From assembly GCA_033398695.1 (NCBI GenBank), contig CM065802.1:148972096-149036095 (forward strand): a stretch of 64,000 nt of DNA, given 5' to 3'. Made by a program: the position numbers and the translations under genes. Under the pieces are notes generated by a model, which saw only the letters and a list, made by a program, of their open reading frames with translations, had not been told where the DNA came from and did not search any database. Origin of the DNA: Orobanche coerulescens. Its lineage: Eukaryota; Streptophyta; Magnoliopsida; Lamiales; Orobanchaceae. Shown in pieces: positions 54,487 through 64,000 of this stretch (position 1 is its first letter; the number at the start of each line of letters is the position of its first letter).

Positions 54487-55000
54487 TTCTCCTCTAAAAA
54501 GAAGTTTCATCCCAAAAATTAAGGATCAAAAGCTCGGGTACCTCGCACGATATCCTCCTCCACCTCATGTCGCCTCCTCTACTCCATGTCTCACCATTAC
54601 TGCACCTTAACTTCAATGGAATTGTTTTGTGCGTAGCTCTGTTTTATCCCGACGCATCCAAAACCCTCACCGCCTCTCCTCAATGTAACATCCTTATCGA
54701 TTTCCATGTCCCCCAAAAAATCTATAACGTGAGTCGGGTCTCGTGACATACTTTCTCAATTAAGAAACGGAAATACACTATGCGCAAATGGCTCAATGAC
54801 GGGGTAATGCCAAACGGTAAGCCAAACTCGCTAACTTCTCCAATATCTCGAAAGGTCCAATATACCTCGACTAAGCTTCCTTTTTTTTCGTACCAAAACG
54901 GAAAACTCCCCTTCGACGGAGACACTCTTAACAAGACGTGATCCCATACTTCAAACACCAAGGGTCTACGTCTAACATCCGTGATAGGACTTTAGAATAA
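54487..55000 (-). pseudogene. Gypsy-5 pol end: integrase C-terminus and chromodomain (broken)
   Basis: The purine tract AGAGGAGA precedes the LTR, and a decayed form of the 3' hairpin (GATGAAACTT arm) lies near 54502-54520. The GPY/F module reads VFEVWDHVLLRVSPSKGSF (54961-54890) and, through indels, ITPSLSHLRIVYF. The chromodomain (54520-54700) is badly frameshifted; a WETE-like end cannot be read with certainty. Confidence 0.7.
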
Positions 55001-56640
55001 ACTGGAGTCACCAACATCCTCTCTCAAATCAACTCCTGACTTCTCCTCTTTATTTTCCGGAAGACAAGGTCCGGATCGTGCTAACTAAATCGGAAGGCTC
55101 ATTCCAATGTATTAGTGATCGACATCATCGGCTGTTAAAGTGCCTCATACGATGTTATCTTAATCGACGCATACGCCTATTATTATAAGTGAATCGATTT
55201 ATGAGCGTATGTCTTCTCCCAATCACTACTCTCCAAATAGAAGCACCACGTGCGCAACATATCCTTGAACATTTGAATGGTACGCTTGGACTGGCCCATC
55301 GGTATGATGAGGATGGAAAGATGTGCTCAAACGCACAAACGTGTCCCTAAAGCCTTATGTACCGCCTCGCGAAATGAGATACAAACCGACTGCATATCCT
55401 CGTCTAAATAATAGTTTTGGGCGCCATGAAGCATCACGATTGCCTAAGTAAATATACGAATGTTTAGCAATTTCTCCGGTCCCAAGTGTCCTTGATGTCC
55501 GTAAAATGTGCCGACTTAGTTAAATGTCTACCCATGATTACCTACACCATTTTCATTCCCGCCCTCGCCCTCATCAAATTCAATGACAAAATCCATAGAG
55601 ACGCCCTACCACTCTCCATTCCGGGATGGGAAGTGTTTCCAGCAACAACTTTGGTTCGCTCAACATAAGTCTCGATTTTGACTTGTTGACAGCCAAACAC
55701 TTAGCTTACAAACTCGGCCTAATTGCACCTCGCTCCTCATGTCGCTCCACCAAAAATTCTTCCTCAAATCCTTATACACATTTTGCAATACTGAGTCTTG
55801 ATGGATTGAGTAAGGTGACGCATGAGCCTCCCGTGATAATGCCCTCGCTCACATTCCGAGTCAGTCCGAACACACAAACCGACCTTGAGAATCTTAACAT
55901 ACCATCTTCATGAATCACAAATCCCGGCTTTCCCTTAACCCACATTCTCACAGAAATTTGAATAAACACCAGGATCTTCTAACTTTCTCGATTAAATGTT
56001 GCTCATCTACCCACGAAGCAAAACTATAATTTAAGACCGCCTAACATGAGATTCTCCTCGGGTAGTACAACCTCAATATTCAACCCTATCAACTCTACGG
56101 CTCAGAATACTGCCATTTGTGGAGTAACTCAAGTGCGCTCCGAGCTTATACTGGATGAGTAACTCAAGGCATCACATGCAACATTTGGCTTCTGCCCGAA
56201 TGACAAAGAAGGATTTGAGATTCTAATCCTTGATTAGCTCAAACCACCTCTACTGCCTCATATTGACTCATGCGTGAATATATATGACTCTTGTGATTGG
56301 TGAAAATGCATGGATGAGCCGCTCACAATGTGGCATGAATCTTCAATCTGACCTGACTGCATCGACTCAAGATCATGGTAGGATAATTCGGCTCTTATGG
56401 TTTCAGGCAGCCCAGGGAAGCATAGACGGTGTCTTTCCGTGTTGCATGAGTACACATCAAGTCCCTTAACAGGCATCATTTATAAAGTAGAAGCGCCCTC
56501 ATTACCCCTTGCAGTGAGTTAAGGCAGGAGCGGTAGTCAACCTCTTATTCAACTCTTCTAAACTCTCTTGCCTCTCGTACATCATTACAAACTATAAGGC
56601 TTAACGCAACAATTGAAGTAAGCGGTCGAGCGAGTTTAAG
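55001..56640 (-). pseudogene. Gypsy-5 integrase core and RNase H (heavily decayed)
   Basis: The order expected for a chromovirus can be followed by scattered words only. Integrase core and zinc-finger traces occupy about 55001-56000; RNase H and connection traces occupy about 56000-56640. No frame longer than about 95 codons survives and I could not place the catalytic residues confidently. The assignment rests on position between clear RT (57470-56640) and clear integrase C-terminus (54961) in one element. Confidence 0.55.
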
Positions 56641-57470
56641 AGAACCCAACCAGACAAACCTTGATAATACCGCCTTGAAACCCAGGAAACTCACGGACCT
56701 CCTTCATATTGTTGTTATGGTGGCATCGCCCCGTCAAACCTGCCTCTATCTTGTGTGGAGTCCACCACAGACACCTCGAAACCTTGAGATCACGTGACCG
56801 AGAAACATAACACTCCCATAGCCAAAACTCACACTTTACGGAACTTCGCATAGGCGCTGAGTTCTCAAGATTTCCAGCACGATATGCGGATGGCGTGCAT
56901 GCTCCTCCTCGCATCTCGGGTAAATCAGAATATCATCCCGGTAAAGAGGCTGACTACACACTTATCGAAATGTCGGTAAGAGACCTGTCCATTAGGTGCA
57001 TGAACCACGGTGGGGCATTGAATTAGCCAAAGCGGCGCAACCCTGAGCTCGTAATGGCGATACTCTCATTTGAAAGGTCCTCTTCGGGTCTCGGAATCCT
57101 TCAATCGGAGTTGGTAATATCCGATCTCAAATCAATCTTCGAGAGTACGATCGCTCCTGCAGTGTAGTCAAACAAGTCGTCGATCCTCGAGAAAGCGGAT
57201 ACTTGTTTTTGATATGGTCACCTTGTTCAACTCTCGGTGAAATCGATGCACAACGCGGTGACCAATTCTTCTTCCTTATAGACAAGACCGGTGCGCCCAG
57301 TGCGAGAAGAGATTGGTCGAATGTAACCCATTGTCCCTAGCAACTCTCCCAAAATTTGTTTATTCAACTCAGACGCATCTCGGCGGAAGGATTGCCATAT
57401 GAGTCACAGTGTTTTTTGAAATCGAAGTACCACCTGGCTCTAAATCGATAGTAGACTATGAACCTCACGG
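56641..57470 (-). pseudogene. Gypsy-5 reverse transcriptase (broken)
   Basis: Minus-strand words in different frames: IDLEPGGTSISKN-like start (57460), KKNWSPRCAS region, HIKNKYPLSRG and DDLFD near 57200, LSKIDLRSD near 57150, and DDILIY near 56935 (the catalytic motif). The order and wording match gypsy-2 RT. The upstream part is cut off at 57471 by the gypsy-6 LTR. Confidence 0.78.
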
Positions 57471-60400
57471 TGTAATATCCCTACTTTCTTTAGGATATTT
57501 AATTGTGAGTTATCAAACTTAACATGAATTTTTTTCTCATTTTAGTTCGTGCTCAACTTTCAAACTTCCCATTATGCGCTATGTGATATTTATCGATATA
57601 TGATATTTACTTGACCTCGGGCGTCGTTTATATTTTGTATTCGTAATCTTAAGGTGTCAACATAAAATCATATAATTTTATTTACCTCTTATTCATTTTG
57701 ATTAATTATTTGATGTCCGGAGACATTCACGGATTGACCGTTAAGCTTTCGACACTTAACCCGTAAATGCGGCCAGTTTACGAAGCTCGGCTTATTAAAT
57801 CGTATTGAACCAAAGGTGCTCAAATTTCTTGTCTATCATTGCTAACTTGACTTAAATCGACTCAAGAAGTAAATTACGCGTACTTGGAGATCGAAGTAGG
57901 AGGTCCTCGACCATAGAACAAGCTGACATCTCGGCTTGCCTTTCAAAACCTGCTTGTTTTTATGGATGCCATGAAGACGTCATTGTGTATGCGCGTAGGA
58001 AGAAGCGCATTACATACGCGATGTGAGTGTGGAGTGTCGTCAAAGGATACAACCTTGCTGCTTTACTTCATTTTCCAACTGCCCGACTTATTCACCGGAC
58101 CTTGTAGCGCTTTGCATTAAATGCGTAGAGTATGCGAGATACTACATACGTTAAGATTTTTTCCATAGCGTCACGTTACTCCCAAATGAAGGCGAAGCTC
58201 TGCCCGGTTTGTACGGCCCTTAGCGTACTTGTCTGTGGAGAAGAAATCATTAGCATACGTAAGATGGGTCAGCCGGCTGTGTTTAGAGATAACTTATAAA
58301 CACGAATTCGGCGAAACCTCCTACTCATTATTTACATTCCCTCTTTCGTTGAAACTCGGCCCGGATGCGTACGGGCGCTGAATTCTTACGTGTCTTTTAC
58401 AAGCCCGATCCGCAGAAGCGGCATCTGAGATCAAGACCACGAGTTGATTTCCTCTTTAGCGGTGTTCTTGATCTTGAGGTAAAACCGTCATTCTACTCCG
58501 TTGATTTTAAGTAAGATCCCCATTAGGTTGTGTGATTTCTGAACCTATTAATCTTAGTTGAATCCTTACATATTATCATTCGATTTCCTTGGGTTGGAAA
58601 CAAGATCTTTCTCTCGGATCGTTGAAATTGATTGTTGACGTCAAAATGATTGGTTGGCTTCCATTGAATATCGTCGTTTAACTTGGGGACTCATTGATTC
58701 GATTTCGTTATTTCTGCAAATTAATTCGTATAGATTGGTTTTGGTTATAAGTAGGGGTTATGCAGCCAGTCAAATACTGTTGGTGGCGTGTTTGCTCATT
58801 GCGGCAGGCCCAATGGTGAAGCCTGTCGATTGTTCAGATAAATCATCCATCAATCTTCTTACTTATCACAATCGATAGGAGGCAAGTTATATGATCATGA
58901 TTTATATTTTACGAATGCACTTAGTTAATTTAAGGATTTTGGTATGAAAAATCTTAGGTTAATACGTAGTACAAATTTTGTGATAGTTGGAGATGGTTGA
59001 TAGCTGTGACATGATACCAGCACATGTCGAAATGGCATCGATGCTCGAAATGCATGTACATGTATATTCTGCAGTTAATAAATCGTAAAGGTAATTGGGT
59101 TCCTATCTGCTTGAGAATTTCTATCTAATCGGTGTAGAGGATCGAACAATGAGATGATCTTTGTAAAGATGTGTTACGAAACGCTTTATTAGTAGAAATT
59201 ACACTCAATAAAGTTAGCGGTCTGAACCTTTCGAACTTTAGGCCGTGGATTTCCTGGTTAACAAACACTGACGAGTGACTACACAGCGGAATGAAGTGAA
59301 GATATTGACGTGACATGAATGTTATCATTCGGAGTATCAATCTTGGCTTAACTCTCACTATCTTATAAATATTTTGGATTTATCTCCTGTCTGTCACATT
59401 ATCAATTCATGAATTTATGCTTGATAAGCGTCTGTTGGAAAAGTCTAGACATGCGAATGGCTAAACCCGATAATTGGTAAAGTTGAGACATGTTAATACG
59501 ATGTGTGTATTTGGGTAGGAGATGATGTGATCTTAACGATAAGAATAATGGTAATATTAGTCGATGTTAAATGCCATATAGTCTCTATGTTGTGTTTTAA
59601 TTTGGTTTTAAATCATAAGGTGTATGATTACTTCTGGTAAAATGTATGGTGGGCATTTAAATACGGTTGGTGAAATTTGAAGTTATGAGTTCCTACATTT
59701 ATAGTGTGTGTGGATTCATCAAATATGGAGATCGTAAGTGGTCGGTTATTAAGGTGGACTAGTATTAGTTAGCAAGTTGGATGATTCGTGGGTACAATCG
59801 AGAAGTGGATATTGTTAGTGGTAAGCGGGGAGGCCAATTCTATGATTACTTTAATATGTGTCTTATCTTATTTGTTTTGAAAATGATTGGAGTCGAAGAC
59901 TCTTGAGGCTGAGCCCGATGTTGATGGATAAGACCTAAAAAGGCACACGTTAGAAGTATTTACGTATGAATGCTTAAGTGACCCTTGGTGCGATCTTAGG
60001 GTTTATTATAATTGTATGTAATGTGTTATTTGGACCCGATGTGTTGAGGATAAGACCAGCAGCACCCACCTTACGGAGTATTTACTGTGTAGATACTTCG
60101 TGACCCTTAGTTGCGACCTTGGGTTTATTGTAATTGGTAATAATTGATTATTTGCAAATATCTGCTTTCATATATTATTGGTACTCGATTATCATAATTG
60201 AGATTTGATGATATTATCAGGTAGATATTTGAGTTGGCGGAAATGGTGTATTATATTTTGAGTGGTGAGGTATCGTTTTTGATTGGTATACGTTGTGAGA
60301 GTTACAGGTATCGTTGTAATATGGATTGAGTTTGGATTCACAGATAAGATTATATTGGGAGTGACTTAGGTGTGTAATCCAGGATGATTAATCTTGTTTT

Positions 60401-61085
60401 CTTCACGTATGAGTAAAGGCTAGATTAATCCCCAACGAAAATATCATGAAGTCAGCCTGCAAACTGTTCAAAATATTAGCCTTCACTCCCCAACAAACGC
60501 ATTTTAGACTTTCGAGTTGATTATATCGAGTCAAATAAACCTTCCTGAAGTCAACTTAGATACGGTAATCACTATTATGATCGAGATTAGTATATTCTAG
60601 GAAGTATCTTGTGTCATTAGTTAAATTAAAATGATTTACTTAGTAAGCTATATTTCCATCTGATTATATTACTTGCACCGGCTTTATGACGCGACCCTTT
60701 TTGGGAGTGAATTACGTGTTGTTGTATCTAGGTTGGGTACTTGGAGAAGCGATTGAGATCGGCCCAACGAGGATGATGGGCAGCTTGTAATCTTAGATAT
60801 TGTGAAATGATGCCTCCTAGTCGGGTTGTCGAGAGGTGAACTCCTCTATTTTGAGTGTCCGGAGTTCTTTCAAGATCTTATTGTGTTATGATGTGACGAT
60901 TTGTATTGGTCGTGTTGAAATTTTTGGAATGCTTGGAGTCGAGTTGTCTTGTTGAGTTTCTTTTTGTTTCAATTTGAAAACCATCTCGAGTATGATGTTT
61001 AATTGTATGTTAGCTTTGTTAGATCCTCATGGTAGGAGTTTATAGACGCAACTGTAATATTCCCGAATATATTAGGGGGTGTTAC
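57471..61085 (+). repeat. Gypsy-6 5' LTR
   Basis: It runs from TGTAATATCCC to GGGGGTGTTAC. U3 holds degenerate palindromic words (58100-58260, for example TTAGCGTAC and TTAGCATACG), then a TATA box AACTTATAAACACG (about 58291-58304). The remaining 2.8 kb is AT-rich with no protein-like frame; short open frames are chance. At 3.6 kb it is longer than the other chromovirus LTRs here; an undetected insertion inside it is possible. Confidence 0.75.
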
Positions 61086-62835
61086 GGGGAAATGGTATCG
61101 GAAGCTCTAGGTTTATGGATACCTAGGCTTTTGGGTCAATTTTGGGTTTAAATCGGTCTTGTTGAAGTAATTGAGTCGACAATGGTGACTAGTATCGTTG
61201 CGTAGCCATTATAAATGTGATCTATGAATGTGAAGTCTCTCTGTTACCTCGAATAAATGTTATGTGAGATAAAGGAATTATATTATTTTTATATTTGCAT
61301 TGACATCTTAATTTGCTAAAAGCTATTATTTTACAAGAATTAATACGCAAGGGTCGTAGAAATTAATTCCATTGTCGCGTTTAATAGAATTATATTTTTA
61401 AAAGTGATGTGTGGCAATCTATTTTTAGAAAGTTGTCTATAAATTATTTTTAATAAAGATGTTGAAAAGTGATTATTGTGTGAAGTGCATGATTAAATAA
61501 ATAGCGTGTCTTGCAATTTTTTATGATGTTAGAAAATAGGACTATTTTGAATTGGAAAGCGTGTTCCCAGCGGCTTGGAATACATACATGCCCAAAGGGG
61601 GTTTGAATGCAGAAATAGACATGGCGATGTTCTTGCGTTAATTAAATCGCATGACTTTCCAAGATAAATATCATTATTTGCATTATAAATACATCAGGAT
61701 TAGATTAACTAATCACTATATGTCCCATTTCAGCAGAATCCATTTGTGTAGAGTAAATAATGCTTAATTCATCGATAATGGATGACTATATTAATTTCAA
61801 CTTCGTATTGCTTTAATTGGAATTAAAAGACACATTTGGTATAATATTTGATAATTGTGCACATGTTGTCCCATATAGCTAGTAGAGTTATTATACGGCA
61901 AATAGTTATATTTATTTGAGTGAGTACCTTTGAGTGTCACTTGATTTAAAGGAATTGAAATTTGCATTGATTTATAATTACTCTAAGCTGAAGTTACTTG
62001 TGAGTCGATCAAACTACTAATTAGTGTATGTACTAAATGATATGTTGTTGGATTATAAGTGATTGTTGAATGAGTGTAAAAACACATTACCTCTATTTAA
62101 AGTTACTTGATTTCAAAATAAATATCGATTTTTTCAAAATCTTGAGTTAACTCATAACATTTTGTATGGCAGCCCATTCGAATGCGATGTCTTTCAAGTG
62201 ATGATGTTGGATTAAAAATTTCTAACATACAAGTTTATTTCCATGACAGTAGTACAAAATTTTTGAATCATCAAAGAAAATTTCAAGGTTAAAGTTTTAA
62301 GTCCTCTAAATGAAAAGAAGTGTAAAGTTGGAAAACAGTATCTATGAACTAACACGCATTATCACTGCATTGACCTTGATGCATGCAACATTTTATATAT
62401 CTATGTGAAATTTAGTGTATCCATGTATATGGATATAATTCATTTAAATGTTGCTTGACTGTGGTAGTGATATTTGGAAATTCCGATGAGTGAACCGAGT
62501 GAAGATGTGCGATATGTGTGCACATATAATTGTGTTAAATAAGGTAAGAGTAAATGAGCATGATGTTATTTTAGGGAATTGTGCATGAACCGATCATTTT
62601 CATTATAATTTATGCGACAGCACTTTATCATAAGATGTCACAAATGTGGACAAGGTCATCGTGCGATGCGTTGCGAGTAAATCTATGATATTCTAGAAGT
62701 TAGGAGCGGAATCACATTGCGGTTGAGGCAAACGATCGATTTAGTAAATTACCGTCAAATCGTATTCACATTTAGGTCTAACCATTCTCATGCTAAGTTT
62801 CGGGACAGAAACTTTTATTTTAGAGGAAGTAAGTA
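61086..62835 (+). other. Gypsy-6 non-coding interior
   Basis: The primer site TGGTATCGGAAGC (61093-61105) resembles the tRNA-iMet site. The next 1.5 kb is AT-rich with no coding frame. At about 62640-62682 a short frame reads CHKCGQGHRAMRC, a CCHC knuckle one residue short. The interior ends with the 3' hairpin and a T-rich/purine tract (TTTTAGAGGAAGTAAGTA) before the 3' LTR. Confidence 0.7.
62795..62814 (+). other. Gypsy-6 3' hairpin in non-coding context
   Basis: AAGTTTC and GAAACTT form a 7-bp stem with a 6-base loop (GGGACA), at the same distance from the 3' LTR as in gypsy-1 and gypsy-2, although gypsy-6 has no pol frame here. Confidence 0.65.
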
Positions 62836-64000
62836 TGTAATATCCTACTTTCTTTCGGGATCTTTAATTGTGAGTTATCAACCGTAACATGAATTTTTTT
62901 CTCATTTTAATTCGTGCTCCAATTTCCCCAAACCCATTATCTGACTATCTGTGATGTTATCACGATATATGATATTTCACTTGGCGCCTCGAGGCAATAA
63001 ATTGATATTTTGTATTTGTAATCTCTTAAAGATTAATTATTTTGATGTCAGAGACATTCACAAATCTAACCGTTAAGCTTTCAACACTTAACCCGTAGAG
63101 ATGCGACCGTGTAAACTAAGCTTCATTAAATCGTGTTGAAACAAGAGTGTGCATTTCTTCGATCATTGCTAGCCAATTTATATGAAGCTTAAAAGTCGTT
63201 AATTGGGACTTGGAGATCGAGAGGAGGTCCTCGACCACTTAGAACAAGCGAGCATCTCGGCTTGCCTTTCAAAACACCTTGTTTATTCACGGATGCCATG
63301 GAAAGCTTGCTGTTGTATGCGTAAGGGAAGAAGTGCATTAAATCACCCTTATTGTGAAGTGTGCAGCGTCACGTTAAGGGATCGCCTTGCACTGCTCACT
63401 TCATTTCCAACATGCCAACTTATTCACGGACCTCGTTTTGCCATAGCGTACGTTATGAAGGAAGGAAGCTCTCTACCCGATTTTGCAGCCCTTAGCGTGC
63501 GTTAGGAGGAAGTTGGTAAGCGTACGTAAGATGGAGTCAAATGTTGTGTTTAGAGATAACTTATAAACACAAATTCAACAACCTTCTTCTCATTATTTCT
63601 AGGTCCCTCTTTACGTTCGAGATCGGCGAGTGCGGAACATGCTGAATTCTTGTAGTGTCTTTTTACAAGCTAATCCATCGAGCAACATCTAAGGATCAAG
63701 ACCTTGGAGTTCGATTTCCCTCACTTTGCTTGATGTTAAATCGATCTTGAGAGTAAAACCGTCATTACCACCACTCCATTGATGTTCGTAGATCTCCTAT
63801 TGTTATTGCATGTGATTTGGGACCTATTAATCTTGCAGTTGAATCCTTATATTATCATTCTCGATTTTCTTGGGTTGAAACAAGATCTTTATCACGGATC
63901 GGTGAAATCCGATTCTTGGACCAGTAAAATGCTTGATTTGAAGGCTTCCATTGAAGATATCATTCGTTTAACTTAGGGACTTGTTGATTCGATTTGGAAT
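62836..64000 (+). repeat. Gypsy-6 3' LTR (partial)
   Basis: It is colinear with the first 1.2 kb of the 5' LTR. The palindromic words are better kept here: TAGCGTACGTTA (63444-63455) and TAGCGTGCGTTA (63493-63504), then AAGCGTACG; the TATA box AACTTATAAACAC lies at about 63558. The LTR continues past the window end. Confidence 0.78.

Larger units (their letters stand above)
34733..57470 (-). mobile_element. Gypsy-5: chromovirus, minus strand, with copia-C in its 3' LTR and gypsy-6 in its RT
   Basis: On the minus strand RT starts near 57470 (cut by gypsy-6), pol runs to about 54520, then comes a purine tract and the 3' LTR start TGTAATATCC (54486). The LTR is interrupted at 54321 by copia-C, resumes at 36729 and ends GGGGGTGTTACA at 34733. 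LTR length without the insertion is about 2.16 kb. The palindrome array, TATA box and 3' terminal layout match gypsy-1 and gypsy-2. Gag, protease and the 5' LTR lie beyond the window to the right of gypsy-6. Confidence 0.8.
57471..64000 (+). mobile_element. Gypsy-6: non-autonomous chromovirus derivative with giant LTRs (LARD-like)
   Basis: The 5' LTR is 57471-61085 (about 3.6 kb), followed by a primer site at 61093, a 1.75 kb interior, a purine tract and a 3' LTR from 62836 running off the window. LTR starts (TGTAATATCC...TACTTTCTTT) agree between the two copies. The interior has no RT or integrase; only one gag zinc-knuckle trace remains (near 62640-62682) and the chromovirus 3' hairpin (62795-62814). 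It must have been mobilised in trans, probably by a Tekay-like element. Confidence 0.8.

Noticed and set aside
1..64000. tRNA, rRNA, riboswitch or host protein genes
   Set aside because: The only tRNA-like sequences are primer binding sites; no other stretch shows such features on reading.

Overview
This window looks like heterochromatic DNA from a large, repeat-rich flowering-plant (probably eudicot) genome. Almost every base can be assigned to a nested plant retrotransposon or a decayed DNA transposon. I see no host protein gene and no tRNA or rRNA gene. The lineages are typical of plants: Ty3/gypsy chromoviruses with an integrase chromodomain and an initiator-Met primer site (Tekay/Del-like), Athila-like gypsy elements with a tRNA-Asp primer site and an env-like ORF, a Tat-lineage gypsy element with an antisense ORF, Ty1/copia with about 2 kb LTRs, and a CACTA-like remnant with spliced Ulp1-protease exons. 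The species cannot be named from the sequence.

Left nest (1-34732), innermost first. Chromovirus gypsy-2 (2607-12246, plus) has two 2.4 kb LTRs and a perfect 5-bp target duplication AGAAC. It lies in the 3' LTR of chromovirus gypsy-1 (up to 14135, plus, starting outside the window). Gypsy-1 lies in Athila-3 (14136-18536, minus), a gag-protease element that has lost RT, RNase H and most of integrase. Athila-3 lies at the 3' end of Athila-4 (18537-27727, minus), which has gag, protease, RT, RNase H, integrase and a spliced env-like ORF. Athila-4 lies in a chromovirus LTR (LTR-7, 27728-30844, minus), which lies in a copia LTR (30845-31786), which abuts or lies in the CACTA-like remnant (31787-34732).

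Right nest (34733-64000). A Tat element (41584-50134, minus, 5' half missing, with an antisense coiled-coil ORF at 43008-45411 plus) is inserted in copia-C (36730-54320, plus, two LTRs of about 1.97 kb). Copia-C is inserted in the 3' LTR of chromovirus gypsy-5 (34733-57470, minus). Gypsy-5 is also broken in its RT by gypsy-6 (57471 to beyond 64000, plus), which has about 3.6 kb LTRs and only 1.75 kb of non-coding interior.

Nearly all coding regions carry frameshifts and stops. The exception is one clean 2.1 kb RNase H-integrase-chromodomain frame in gypsy-2. The most unusual signal is regulatory. Arrays of short CpG-rich palindromes sit just upstream of TATA boxes in the promoters of several unrelated element lineages, each lineage with its own palindrome (TAGCGYRCGCTA in chromoviruses, GTGCCGCGGCAC in Athila-3, GACACGGSCCGTGTC in Athila-4). 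In the Athila elements the same motif appears both in the LTR promoter and in the internal promoter region of the env-like ORF. A hairpin with a compensatory base pair at the chromovirus 3' end, kept even in the non-coding gypsy-6, is a second candidate for an undescribed functional element.
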